Source: Pomphorhynchus laevis (lineage: Eukaryota; Acanthocephala; Palaeacanthocephala; Echinorhynchida; Pomphorhynchidae). From it: a DNA stretch of 64,000 bases. Under the pieces are notes generated by a model. It worked only from the letters and a program-made list of their open reading frames with translations, was not told the origin of the DNA and searched no databases. The stretch is from assembly GCA_012934845.2 (NCBI GenBank), contig WNNJ02003044.1, positions 62,001-126,000 on the forward strand. Direction: 5' to 3'. Position 1 is the first letter of the stretch. Each line of letters starts with the position of its first letter. The translations under genes were made by a program, and so were the position numbers. Of the stretch, positions 1 to 9,690 are shown piece by piece.

Positions 1-2663
1 GAATGTACAATTTTCCAAAGTGTAATCAGATCAAGAAAAAGATACCGATACCTCACTGATAAAACGTTCAAACATCTTAATCTTGAAATAAAGCTTCCTT
101 GACAACACATCCGAGAAGCTCGTCTCATTACACTTTCCAAGTTATTCAACTCACTCCTGGTCGTTGGAAAGGTTGCCTGTACACAATACTCAAGATGTGG
201 TCTTACTAGGGCACAATAAAGTTTGGCGAAGATTTGCGGCGATAATTTTGCAAAAGTCATTTTTATGCAGTATAAGGCACGTATCGCTTTTAACCGCGCG
301 TGATCACTATTTGCTCTTGTCTTTAGCGATTCGTGAATTATCACTCCCAGGTCGGGATGTTCTGAGACTCGCTTGATTGAGTGTCCATTTATTTTGTAAT
401 CGAAATGAGTTTTATCTCTACCCAATCTGATCCATACACATTTTGTCGCGTTGAGTATCAAGCCAGTGCTATTACACCAAGTCCCGATACGGTTAAGGTC
501 ACATTGTAAAAATTCACAATCCGCCTCGTTTTGGGTTGTTGCCCATATTTTAACATCGTCAGCAAATGCCAGGTGAGGACACTTTAACCTTAGGAGTAGG
601 TCATTCAAAAAGATGATAAAGAGAAGTGGACCTAGGACCGTGCCCTGAGGAACACCCGAATGAACACGTCGAGCTGTTGACAAAACTTCATCTAATCGCA
701 CAACGAATGATCGATCCTCGAGAAATGTCTTAATCCAGTTGCAAATTGTCGTAGGTACACCGTAATGACGTAGTAGTGAATCTAAACCAGCATGTGGAAC
801 TCTATCAAAGGCCTTAGAGAAATCAAGAAATATTATATCAACTGTAAGACCCGAACTAAGAGCAGCTACCCAATGTTCGCGAGCATTCAACAGATTAGTT
901 AGGCACGAGCGACCAGGTCGGAAGCCGTGCTGAGAATCATCAAGAATTTGATATAAATTTAGATGTTCACGTATTCTCTTCGCAATGAGTCTCTCCATAA
1001 TTTTAGAAATAACACTGGTAAGACTAATTGGTCTAAAATCTGAACAAGTTAGTGCCAACTGTTTCTTTGGAATAGGTACAACAATTGCCCTTTTCCAATC
1101 ATCAGGAATCCACGAATACTGTAAGCTTCGATGAAATAGAGACGTAAGGCTTGGAGCAATAATGTGCGACAGAGTACGCAAAAGAAAAGGGGATACACCA
1201 TCTGGTCCTGCAGAGCCAAAACTATTTAATTTATGGAGTTCAGACTGAACTTCAATGACATTAATAGGAGATATTGGTAAGTTAGATTGTAAGTTGGGCG
1301 GGTACTGTATCTGGTCAATATTCGATTGCGAGGATGGAGATACTACAAAACTGCTTGCAAGAGCTTCCACAATAGCCTCCTTGTCAACTACATCACCACT
1401 TTCTAAACGTACACAATTAATCGTAGAAGGTAGGATTCGACGATGTCTAACGTATGCCCAAAAACGTTTAGGTGACCTGTTAATGTCAGAAGCAATACCC
1501 TCTTCAAATGTTTTTCTTTTTGAGCGTTTTAGTTGGTTGCATAGATTGCGAAGAGTTTTGTACTCACGGTGCGTAACAGTGTTACGTTGAGAGATTCGCC
1601 ATAATCGATTTCTTTCCTTTATCGTAGTCTCCAACTCATTGTCGAACCACAATGGCGTTGTCGTCTTGTAAGCCCTATTTCTTATTGGTGCAAACGTATC
1701 CGAAATGGTTATGAGGTTACTGGTCACTAACGATAAATGATCATCAATTGGAAGATCAGCAGATCCGAAGTTCAGCTGATGACTATAGAGTTGGAGATCT
1801 TCCACATTTACTCGATTCCAATTACGCTTTCCGATGCCACTGCACTTAGATCGTCGTTGTAAAGTGTGAGCAATCTGTACTGAAATCACACAATGGTCAC
1901 TGGTTCCTAAAGGAGACTCGAAATCAACTCTGATTACATCTTCAATGCGCTTGGTAAACCCAAGATCTAATATTGTCTCTGGTTGAGACGATATACATGT
2001 TGGCTGATTAATATGTTGGATCAGGAGAAGCTCTGCCAGCAAGAATTCAGCAAGCTCGCAGTTTTCGACATTATAGTAATACCGGTTGTTACTAATCCAG
2101 TTAACTTGAGGAAGATTAAAATCCCCAATAAGGAAGAAATAATTTGAGGAGCAGAATGATCTTAACTGATTTTTCAGAAGATCTAACTGTGTATGAACTG
2201 AGGGTGATCTGTATACGACGCAAATATCTATTGAACAATGAGTATCATTGACGCAGAATGACAATAACTCGAATGAATAGTGATCATCGCACAATTCAGT
2301 AATCTTCGTAATTGATAAGGTGTTTTTAATATAAGCAGCAACACCCCCGCCACGACGACCTGCAACTCTATCTGCTCTCAAAAGTCGATACCCAGAGATA
2401 GCCATAAGGTCATCATTAATTTGATAATGAAGCCATGACTCAGAAATGCAAAACACGTCAAAATCTTTAAAAGATATAAACTGCTGCACTTCAGACAATT
2501 GAGCAGGTAAGCTTCTGATATTGGAGTAACCTACCACCAGAGGACATTCATTATTACATATTCTCTCTGAACAATTAGATGGCAACTTCCTTTCCAAACA
2601 TATATCCACTAGATGTCCAATCATGGCGTTGTAAGGTCTAGAGAAAGATTGATCGATCTCCAT
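1..2663 (-). CDS. LINE ORF2: AP-like endonuclease plus reverse transcriptase, partial
   Basis: ORF2 of LINE copy A1. It cuts target DNA and primes reverse transcription. The frame is open from ATG at 2663-2661 to base 1 (about 887 codons, no internal stop), so the C-terminus is cut by the window edge. A TGA in frame upstream makes 2663 the first usable ATG. Endonuclease motifs in order are SNIRSL, ISESW, VYRSP, IGDFN, TILDLGFT and SDH. RT motifs are DFRPISLTS, HGFRPGRS, FLDFSKAFDRVPH, GVPQGTVLGPLLF, LAFADDVKIW and HPDLGVI. All catalytic residues I can check are present (E of SESW, D/N of GDFN, D of SDFSKAFD-type motif A, the ADD of motif C). It overlaps no other gene; ORF1 lies just upstream. 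It closely parallels the 954-residue ORF2 of copy A2. Confidence 0.9.
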   Translation of the reverse strand, partial: MEIDQSFSRPYNAMIGHLVDICLERKLPSNCSERICNNECPLVVGYSNIRSLPAQLSEVQQFISFKDFDVFCISESWLHYQINDDLMAISGYRLLRADRVAGRRGGGVAAYIKNTLSITKITELCDDHYSFELLSFCVNDTHCSIDICVVYRSPSVHTQLDLLKNQLRSFCSSNYFFLIGDFNLPQVNWISNNRYYYNVENCELAEFLLAELLLIQHINQPTCISSQPETILDLGFTKRIEDVIRVDFESPLGTSDHCVISVQIAHTLQRRSKCSGIGKRNWNRVNVEDLQLYSHQLNFGSADLPIDDHLSLVTSNLITISDTFAPIRNRAYKTTTPLWFDNELETTIKERNRLWRISQRNTVTHREYKTLRNLCNQLKRSKRKTFEEGIASDINRSPKRFWAYVRHRRILPSTINCVRLESGDVVDKEAIVEALASSFVVSPSSQSNIDQIQYPPNLQSNLPISPINVIEVQSELHKLNSFGSAGPDGVSPFLLRTLSHIIAPSLTSLFHRSLQYSWIPDDWKRAIVVPIPKKQLALTCSDFRPISLTSVISKIMERLIAKRIREHLNLYQILDDSQHGFRPGRSCLTNLLNAREHWVAALSSGLTVDIIFLDFSKAFDRVPHAGLDSLLRHYGVPTTICNWIKTFLEDRSFVVRLDEVLSTARRVHSGVPQGTVLGPLLFIIFLNDLLLRLKCPHLAFADDVKIWATTQNEADCEFLQCDLNRIGTWCNSTGLILNATKCVWIRLGRDKTHFDYKINGHSIKRVSEHPDLGVIIHESLKTRANSDHARLKAIRALYCIKMTFAKLSPQIFAKLYCALVRPHLEYCVQATFPTTRSELNNLESVMRRASRMCCQGSFISRLRCLNVLSVRYRYLFLDLITLWKIVH

Positions 2664-2760
2664 CGAACTGCAGGACGCCACCTCACAACCCGAAAATTTC
2701 GAATGCACAGATTCGATTCACCGTTTTGCAGCCTGTAATGAAGTTCCGCCTTGATATCCT

Positions 2761-3855
2761 TCAATTTTGCCTGTCTTCGAGAGAAAGATCACGTAAAATT
2801 CGTATTTTGTTACCTTTAAGTCGATAACCACGGTCTAAAAGACACTTTGCTTGCTCTGCCGATCCTAACACAACCTTTAGCAATCGTGATCTATCGTTTT
2901 TCTTACCCAACCTATAGAGCTGCCTTACTAAAATAGACGATGCGACCTCTTCCTCACCTTTTTCGAGCAAATTAGAAAAGAACACACGTAAACCGGCAAT
3001 ATCATCATCAAGCCGCTCCTGTGCACTTGAGGCTGATGACTCATCTAAACCCCAAATAAGTATGTTACAGCCCCTATTTAATGTATGATTGCGATCTGTG
3101 TGACTTTTATTATCAAAATACGTTTTTTTGCTGAAAGAATCGCTGCCGTCACCACCCTCATCCGGTTTGCTTCTTGCGTCTCGCCCTTGTTCCATCTCAT
3201 TTGAACAAATACACTTGAAAGCTGAGTGAACATTATCTATATCGACGTCTGTATCATTGTGTGAAGCTCGTTCATCGGTGACTCCAGTTATACCGATTTC
3301 ATTGCGATAATCATTAATCACCGATATAGACGATACTTCGTAATTGTCCGATACCTTCAAAGCATCATTGTCCAGCGACACCGACGGCTCACCACTAACA
3401 ACCGATATTGACGACGCACTATTGCCTTCAAATTTCTTACTCAACGTTTGCATCACGCGTGAATTTGGATGACCTTTTTTCCAGATACGGGATGAACTTG
3501 GTATTTCGCTATTTGTATTTTTAGTGTTCTGAACGTGAAACTCTTGAATGGGTATATCTTTATAGGTATCTGATTCGCCAGAACTTTGTACTTCCCGATC
3601 GATGCAACTTTTTGAATATGTGTTCCTTTCCGAAGCATTTGTAGATATTTTCTCGTCACAATGGCCCTTCAAATGAATTAGCAAAGATGCGCAGCAGTAC
3701 CCACAGTAAAATGATTTATTCGATAGCGCAGATTTCTTTTCCTCCGGAAACGATACACTTGTCCACACACTACAATCTTCACTAGAACATTGAATCTGAT
3801 GATCCACAAACTTTGTTGCAATAGCTCGCTTTGTAGTCTTCCTCTGTTTGACCAT
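2761..3855 (-). CDS. LINE ORF1: PHD-like zinc finger and nucleic-acid-binding protein
   Basis: ORF1 of LINE copy A1, 364 residues from ATG at 3855. ORF1 proteins of CR1-type LINEs bind the element RNA. The N-terminus (residues about 24-57) has a Cys cluster, CSSEDCSVW then YCGYCCAS, which aligns with the same cluster in copy A2 (CDVPGCSVW, ICGFCCAS). The middle is Ser/Asp-rich and low-complexity. The C-terminal part carries the family block from CNILIWGLDES to RILRDLSLEDR. It ends 40-odd residues early: after EDRQN there is a stop. One base out of frame, the sequence continues as KLKDIKAELHYRLQNG then NLCIRNFRVVR, matching the A2 end. A one-base deletion near 2766-2772 therefore truncates it. 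Otherwise intact. Confidence 0.85.
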   Translation of the reverse strand: MVKQRKTTKRAIATKFVDHQIQCSSEDCSVWTSVSFPEEKKSALSNKSFYCGYCCASLLIHLKGHCDEKISTNASERNTYSKSCIDREVQSSGESDTYKDIPIQEFHVQNTKNTNSEIPSSSRIWKKGHPNSRVMQTLSKKFEGNSASSISVVSGEPSVSLDNDALKVSDNYEVSSISVINDYRNEIGITGVTDERASHNDTDVDIDNVHSAFKCICSNEMEQGRDARSKPDEGGDGSDSFSKKTYFDNKSHTDRNHTLNRGCNILIWGLDESSASSAQERLDDDIAGLRVFFSNLLEKGEEEVASSILVRQLYRLGKKNDRSRLLKVVLGSAEQAKCLLDRGYRLKGNKIRILRDLSLEDRQN

Positions 3856-3992
3856 GATGTTTGATATTGGTTCTTCGGTATAATTGTCTGTGTCGAATTT
3901 GTATTGTGTAAGTAGTTCCCTAAGTTCTGATGTATATTGCTTTGTAATTTGTGTATGTTATTTTATTGTATGTTTATAAGAAACCAAAAAAA

Positions 3993-4099
3993 TAAGAAGC
4001 CAGAAAGTATAAGAACATATCGTATCGAAGTCGTCATGCGTCTGTAGATCCGAGGCGGATTAGTAAAAACTACCCTAGATCTAGCGGTATATTTTAACC
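3993..4099. other. Flank of LINE A1, no gene seen
   Basis: Short non-coding stretch between the 5' end of LINE A1 and the degraded family B copy. No ORF, repeat or RNA gene recognised. Confidence 0.4.
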
Positions 4100-5090
4100 G
4101 TTGGTCAAACGGTCAAAATAGCAAATTTTCTTACTTATATTTAAGACGATATAATATTAATGTGAGAATAGTTTATTTTTTGAACTTAAAAAATAAGAGA
4201 AAGTAAACGGAAAAGTATACGCTGAGAGATTTTAACCAATTAAGATCGGATAAGGGCTTAGAAATTTAATCGAAACGTAGAACGCAAGAAAAAATACGCA
4301 CATCGCAAGATTAAGAAATAGACAATATTAAAAGCGGGATAAAAATCAAGAGAGATAACAGCACTACATAGCTGGTTGTCAGGACGAGCAAGGAATAGGT
4401 CATTGAAAATGTTTTGGCAGACATTTCTATTGAGTAAAATAGACAAAACGCATACTGGAATGGCTTGCGACGAGGAATATTTTAGAAGAAATAGTAGTTG
4501 TAAAGATACTTCTGTAGAGACGAGGAGAAGATGGAAATGTTCGAAAGCGTTGATGATTAATATATTGAATATATGAATTAAGGAGGAGAGGACGGTACAC
4601 GATTAAGATATGTTTATATAAACTCTGAAAGAGTAAAGAAGGTTTAGTTTTAATAGTTGAAATTAGACATAAAACCAAGGTGCTGGTGATCCAGCTTAAA
4701 AATGCGATCGAGATTTGTGAAAAATAGAATTATATAATTGCGACAAATTATCTATAGCACACGGTGGGTCAGTTAAAGACAATAGAGAAATAGCGGAAAA
4801 AATAACAGTTGGTTTTAACTTTATTTACGGGCCGAAGAAAATAGTTTGCGAAGGTTTAAGTGTGTTAGCAATATTGAAGAAAATGTAACGAGAAAGCGAT
4901 CAGAGATACTTGGGTCGTTTATTGATCAGGAGGAAGACGAATTAAAGTGAGACGGAATGGTGATTATTCCTAGACTATCTCAAGGGGCATACGTGAGCTT
5001 GGACATGAATGTGCGAACTAGACACTTCGAAATAGATTTAAGGCAGCTCGTTAATATTAATGAAAAATCAAGGATGTGATCAAAAGTGTC
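4100..5090 (-). mobile_element. Old degraded family B LINE (RT fragment)
   Basis: The minus strand is pyrimidine-rich like the younger family B copies and translates in pieces to their RT. At 4446-4258, DNQLCSAVISLDFYPAFNIVYFLIL aligns in two parts with the family B motif A region (DHKLCSVIVSLDLSSAFDIV); just upstream PFQYAFCLFYSIEMSAKTF aligns with PFQAAFRSNHSTEIACLKV. Many stops and frame changes separate the pieces, so it is a long-dead copy. The outer borders are approximate, and the part right of about 4700 is assigned only by composition and position. Confidence 0.6.
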
Positions 5091-5407
5091 ATTTGAGTGA
5101 AAAAACATGTCGTCGGCGTACTACATTACTAAATGTTTTTACGAATGCATGATTCTATTATAATTTTATTTTAATTTATGATGATTAATACATTATTATC
5201 TTAGTGAAATTAGCTGGTCGTCTGCTATGATGCTTTATATGCTGTAGACTGGTATTTGGTCAGTATATTATGACTCAGTTGTTGAAGTTGAATTTTGATG
5301 GATACAGACACCCTTAGTTGACGAGAAGGGCAATTCGGAAACGCAGAATCTATATAAACTCTTTTGACATTATTAATTTTTATCGTATAGACGATAGAGT
5401 CCGTTCA
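5091..5407. other. Spacer, nothing recognised
   Basis: About 300 bases of AT-rich sequence between two LINE copies. No convincing ORF or repeat was found. Confidence 0.4.
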
Positions 5408-5408
5408 T

Positions 5409-7609
5409 TTGTCCGATCATTTCCTTGTCACTCTTACTAGTTCCCATCCTTCTTCTCCGCCTCCACCATTATTCACACCAAGTCGACCCTGGAAACTTCT
5501 CGATATTCCTATTCTCTGCACAGCCTTACTCAATTCTTCACTCTTTTCACTTCCTCTTAACTATCTCTCTCCCGATGATCTCTGCATTCTGTTTGATTCT
5601 GAACTTATGTCTATCATCAATAAACTTCTGCCTAGTCGACTCCGACGCTGTCAGCGCTTACGCCATGCTCCTTGGTTCGATTCTGACTGTAGTCTTTCTA
5701 AGCGTCGACTCCGTCACTCTTTTCGTGTGTATAATCGCTTTCTTAAACGTTCTCCTAACTCACTCCCTCCAAATCTCCGTGAGTCCTACTTTTCTCTACG
5801 CCGTTCACATCTTATTCTTATACGTACTAAACGTACTATGTTTTGGCGAAATCAATTCGAGTCATCTACAACTCTAAATCTCATTGGAAAATCTTAAACT
5901 CAATTCTTTCGCGATCATCTACTTCTTGTAATATAAATCCTGATGAATTCTCTTCTTATCTACAAACTAAGCTATCTAATTTACTTTCCCTACTATCCGT
6001 AGCCCCCTTGTACCCACACTTCTCTTTAAATACTTCCCTCCCAGAACTATTCCACCTTCTTCCCGTTTCGTCTGATGAAGTTTCTTCGGTTCTGCTGTCA
6101 TAACCTAATAAAACCTCTCCTTCTGACCCAATTCCAACTCACTTGCTTAAAAATATCTGCTTCTCTATCTCACCCTTCCTAACAACATTGTTCAACTCGT
6201 CCATCCGTAGCCGTACATTTCCTTCCATCTGGAAATGCGCCACTGTTCGTCCTATCATCAAAAAGCAATCTCTCGACTCCTCACTACCATCTTCGTACCG
6301 TCCAATCTCACTTCTCCCAACCATCTCTAAACTCCTTGAGCGTCTCGTTCGCAAGCAAGTTAATACATATCGCTTTTCCTCTAACTTGTTTCCTCCCTTC
6401 CAAGCCGCTTTTCGCTCTAATCACTCTACTGAAATTGCCTGTCTTAAAGTTTATAATGACTTACTCATCTCGCGCGATCATAAATTATGTAGTGTCATAG
6501 TTTCTCTTGATCTATCGTCTGCTTTTGACATCGTCGATCACTCGATTCTTCTACATCGCCTTCGTCATGATTATGGCTTCTCTTTACCCACTGTATCATG
6601 GTTTTCTTCATATCTGTCAAACCGTACATTTCGCGTCTATTCTAACTCTTCTCTCTCCCATCCTTCATCCATCCCGACCGGTGTTCCACAAGGCTCCGTA
6701 TTAGGCCCTATGCTTTTCTCTCTTCTTCTCGGTGACTTGTCTTCGATTTCTCATAAATTTAACTTCCATGTTATGCAATATGCTGATGACATTCTCATCT
6801 ATGCTCATGCACCTGTTTATCGTATTCACGATCTTAGTGTTTTCGCTTCGGACTGTCTTGTTTCAATTTCCAATAATCTTTCTTCCCTTTGCCGTTCTCT
6901 GAATCCTGATAAATCCAAAATTATGTGGATCCTACCTCGACGCCTCGGCTTCGAACCTCCCTCCGTATCATTAAATTCTACAATTCTTTCAATCGTTGAT
7001 AATCTCGTTTTCCTAGGCTTCCATTTTGACAACCGACTTTCACTTAAACCTTTCGTTAGAGATAAAGTACGCTCATCTACCTTGATACTCCGCAACCTCC
7101 GTCAAGTTCGTAGATTGATCGATTTCCCTTCTTGTATGACTCTCATATCTTCTCTTCTTTTCTCAAGACTTGATTACTGTCTTAGTCTATTTTCCAACTC
7201 ACCTAAATCCACTCTTCTTCCTTTACAACGCATCATCAACGCTGCCGTTCGAGTTCTCCTCCGTCTTCGTCGTTTTGATCATACATCCCACTATCTTGTT
7301 TCTCTTGATTGGCCTACCATTTATTGTCGTGTTCAAATTCGTCTTCTTATCATTGCTTTTCGCCTTATAACTTATCATACCCCTTCATTTCTCAACCTTT
7401 CTTTTCTCGACAATTCTCGTACTGTGTATTGTGTTCTGCGTTCTTGTAATTCCCTTCTTTTACATGTCCCAATCTACTCTACCTCTTTTGACTTCCGCTC
7501 CTTCGTTGTGGCTGCTCCTCTCTTGTGGAATCAACTGCCTATTCATATCCGCCAATCAACATCTATGCCGTACTTCAAACGCCAAATCCAATTCTTTTTC
7601 AACAATTAA
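5409..7609 (+). pseudogene. LINE ORF2 remnant (endonuclease end, RT, C-terminal domain)
   Basis: ORF2 of copy B1 in three consecutive reading frames: 5409-5897 (endonuclease end and linker), 5843-6103 (linker) and 6143-7609 (RT, 488 codons). There is a frame change near 5880 and a TAA at 6101-6103 between the second and third pieces. The RT piece holds YRPISLLPTISKLLERLV, the motif A region SLDLSSAFDIVDH, GVPQGSVLGPMLF, YADDILIYA, and the typical C-terminal block AAPLLWNQLPIHIR followed by FKRQIQFFF. B3 carries the same lesions at the same places, so the copies diverged after inactivation. Confidence 0.9.
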
Positions 7610-7647
7610 CTAATTACCTGTGATCTTTGATGTTTTTTTTGTTTGTT

Positions 7648-7705
7648 AGTGGTCATGTAAGCGTGCATTTTGCACGCATTTGCCACTTTAAATAAATTAT
7701 TGTAT
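7648..7705 (+). other. LINE family B 3' hairpin and ATT-rich tail
   Basis: After the ORF2 stop there is a stem-loop: gcgtgca (7661-7667) pairs with tgcacgc (7671-7677), and an outer agtgg (7648-7652) pairs with ccact (7683-7687). An ATTATT-type tail follows. In CR1/L2-type LINEs such 3' structures are the template recognition site of the RT, so this is the probable 3' end of B1. Confidence 0.65.
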
Positions 7706-7719
7706 TATTATTAATAATA

Positions 7720-8110
7720 AGGCTAAAAAACTTGAAAGACTAAAAAAAACTTGGTATGGTTTCTATAAGTGACCTTCGGTTTCGGCGAGATATGTATTCA
7801 ACATGGGAAGCTTTACACAAGGGAAATCACGTCTTAAGAGAATTGATGACTGTTCGGAAAAGTCGGGCTTTGCGTGGACACAATTTTACTTTAGCCCATC
7901 GCCGAGTTATACGCTCTAAAACTGTACAATTTGGACACCGAATCGTAGGTAAGTGGAACCGATTAAGTGAAGAAATTGTCAACTCAAGATCGGTTTCAGC
8001 ATTCAAACATCAACTTTTTTGAATTTTGTTTGTGAGTCTTTCTTTTTTTCTTTACTTTTTCTTTTTTTAACTGTGCAACTATGAGCTTTGCTCGTCTGTC
8101 GAAATAATTT
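7720..8110 (+). mobile_element. Family A-like LINE, 3' end fragment
   Basis: A 5'-truncated fragment abutting the tail of B1. The frame near 7735-8022 reads KKLGMVSISDLRFRRDMYS then TWEALHKG, and aligns with the last 90 residues of the A2 ORF2 (ERLKVIGIFDMKVRLMF, TWKLLHKF). It also has the terminal GKWNRLSEEIVNSRSVSAF block corresponding to VNVWNSLPEYVVASTTLTLF, and ends in FKHQLF then stop at 8022. A short hairpin gagc-ttt-gctc at 8083-8093 and an AT-rich tail follow. It is a different, more diverged subfamily than A1/A2. Confidence 0.75.
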
Positions 8111-8304
8111 TTTATTTTTTTAAATAATATCAAATTTATTTGTATAAATAACAATTTAGGGTTACCCGCAAAGAAATAATAATCAAACTGACCACAGACT
8201 ACGAAGGAACCTAATTTCGGTCGGCTTTACCCACGATCTTGATTTGGATATTGCATTTAGCTCATCATATTAAAAAATGCCTAAAAAAATCATACCTAAA
8301 AAAA
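8111..8304. other. Spacer before LINE A2
   Basis: AT-rich, no ORF. It ends in three A-rich stretches (ctaaaaaaat type) next to the A2 5' end. Confidence 0.4.
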
Positions 8305-8320
8305 TTTTGGTTTCTTATAA

Positions 8321-8405
8321 ACATACAATAAAATAACATACAATAAAATAACATACAATAAAATAACATACAATAAAATAACATACAATAAAATAACATA
8401 CAATA
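8321..8405 (+). repeat. 15-bp minisatellite in LINE 5' leader, five copies
   Basis: The unit acatacaataaaata is repeated five times, nearly perfectly, inside the A2 leader. The homologous leader of A1 (about 3950-3980, minus strand) has a single unit. Variation in 5' UTR repeat number is known in several LINE families where the repeats act as promoter modules; that role here is inference. Confidence 0.9.
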
Positions 8406-8576
8406 CTCACAACACAGTTGGTAAGCTCTATACAGCGAATCTACAAAATTGAAAAGAATTACTTACTAAAAGAACTACTTACAAATCTTAAACACACAAT
8501 CGACTTTCCAGCAGTCATCCCGAGATACAAGGGCTCTGACTAGTGCGCATATCATATTTGTGATTTTTCTTCACAA

Positions 8577-9670
8577 ATGGTAAAAAAGGTCAAAATAAAA
8601 ACGATACTTATAGGAATGGGCGGACTAAGGCTGATAGCAAACATGATGCATCACATATCACTGGTAGCGAAGAGGAATACGGTAGTCTGCAGGTGGCTTG
8701 TGATGTTCCCGGCTGCAGTGTTTGGACGACAGTTTCTCTGTTAACTTCGTTGCGTAACAGCTACACTATCAAGAAATATATATGTGGATTTTGCTGTGCG
8801 TCTAGGTTCATGCAAATGGGATGCGTTAGTGGACAGGCAAATATATCACATGTTGGTGTTCACGGTGATGAACACACTATGGAAGTATGTGAATTTGATG
8901 TGGATGATTCCGTTCACGAATCGCAGCATTTCAAGGAAATAACTAACTTACCCGTTGATCTTGAATCTGGTATCGCATCTTCAAATGTAACCTGTGATAG
9001 AACGGTAAGTCCTAGAAACAACGTTCGTATATTGCGAAAAACAAAATCGGCATTGGAAGAACGGTTGATTGAAAACAGCATCACGGCAAGCTCAGTGCGT
9101 GTACATGAGAATTCACTTAAGCTCAATGAACCTACTGATAATCTTTCACAGGACGAGTTACCCAGTTCTGTGTCTTCTAAGTTCAAAAGTTCTCACAGAG
9201 TGTATAAGAAAAATCGAAGCGCTTCAAGGGACAGGTGCATTCTTTTCGCCAATCTATCTGAATCAAATTCTTCTGTGTCACAGGAGCGAGTAAACGATGA
9301 TGTTAGTGCGATAAGAGGAGTTCTGAATAAAATATTCCATGCTAACGATAAAGATATAGCTAAGGAGATTGTGGTTAGAAGTTTGTTCCGGCTGGGAAGG
9401 CGAACAAACAGTTCAAACATACCGCGATTGTTAAAGGTTGTGGTAGATTCGTCAACTCATGCAAATTATATATTTAGTCGGGCTCATCGTCTCGAAAAAA
9501 ACTCAATACGTATTTTGAGAGATCTATCTTTTGACGATCGTTCAAAACTGAAAAATGCGAGGAACGAGCTTCACAAGCGTTTACTATTAGGCGAGAAAGA
9601 TCTATGCATTAGAAATTTTCGAGTTGTTCGTCGAAAGCCATTTGTCCGTTGGAAACCGTTAGAACTGTAG
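8577..9670 (+). CDS. LINE ORF1 of copy A2 (one frame slip near the start)
   Basis: The long frame 8693-9670 (325 residues from a GTG) encodes the body of ORF1: Cys cluster CDVPGCSVW and ICGFCCAS, a Ser-rich middle, and the conserved C-terminal half from RCILFANLSES through PRLLKVVVDS and IRILRDLSFDDRSKL to RNFRVVRRKPFVRWKPLEL. The frame stays open upstream to about 8579 but has no ATG. The ATG that matches the A1 start (MVK) is at 8577 and is one base out of frame, the difference lying in a run of six A (8581-8586). A lost A would explain it; slippage during translation on the A run is a less likely alternative. ORF1 overlaps the possible upstream extension of ORF2. Confidence 0.82.
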
Positions 9671-9690
9671 ATAGATCGGTATCCTCTAGC

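Larger units (their letters stand above)
1..3992 (-). mobile_element. CR1-like LINE, family A copy A1, 3' end beyond the window
   Basis: This is a non-LTR retrotransposon read right to left: a 5' leader near 3855-3992, then ORF1 (2761-3855), then ORF2 (from 2663 past base 1). The 5' boundary is set by comparison with copy A2. Both leaders start with tggtttcttataaacataca followed by ataaaataacata just before ORF1, here on the minus strand at about 3950-3985. A1 has one copy of the leader motif and A2 has five. The order of ORFs, the endonuclease and RT motifs and the lack of LTRs place it in the CR1/Jockey superfamily, which is an inference from motif style. The 3' tail is not in the window. 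Confidence 0.88.
5408..7712 (+). mobile_element. L2/CR1-like LINE, family B copy B1, 5'-truncated
   Basis: This copy starts inside the endonuclease domain (at SDHFLVTL) and keeps the RT, the C-terminal domain, the 3' UTR with a hairpin and an ATT-rich tail. 5' truncation with an intact 3' end is the normal outcome of target-primed reverse transcription. Bases 5408-7362 are almost identical to the minus-strand copy B3 at 14801-16758 (one 1-base indel and one amino-acid change noticed). The 3' part, 7363-7712, has no partner in B3. RT signature SLDLSSAFDIVDHSILL, GVPQGSVLGPM and QYADDILIYA suggests the L2/CR1 group. Confidence 0.92.

Noticed and set aside
164-1590. Plus-strand open frames at 164-376 and 1255-1590
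   Set aside because: They are antisense shadows of the continuous minus-strand LINE ORF2 that carries all endonuclease and RT motifs.
8321-8405. Regular short repeats that could suggest a CRISPR array
   Set aside because: The 15-bp units are directly adjacent without spacers and lie in a LINE leader; the host is a eukaryote.
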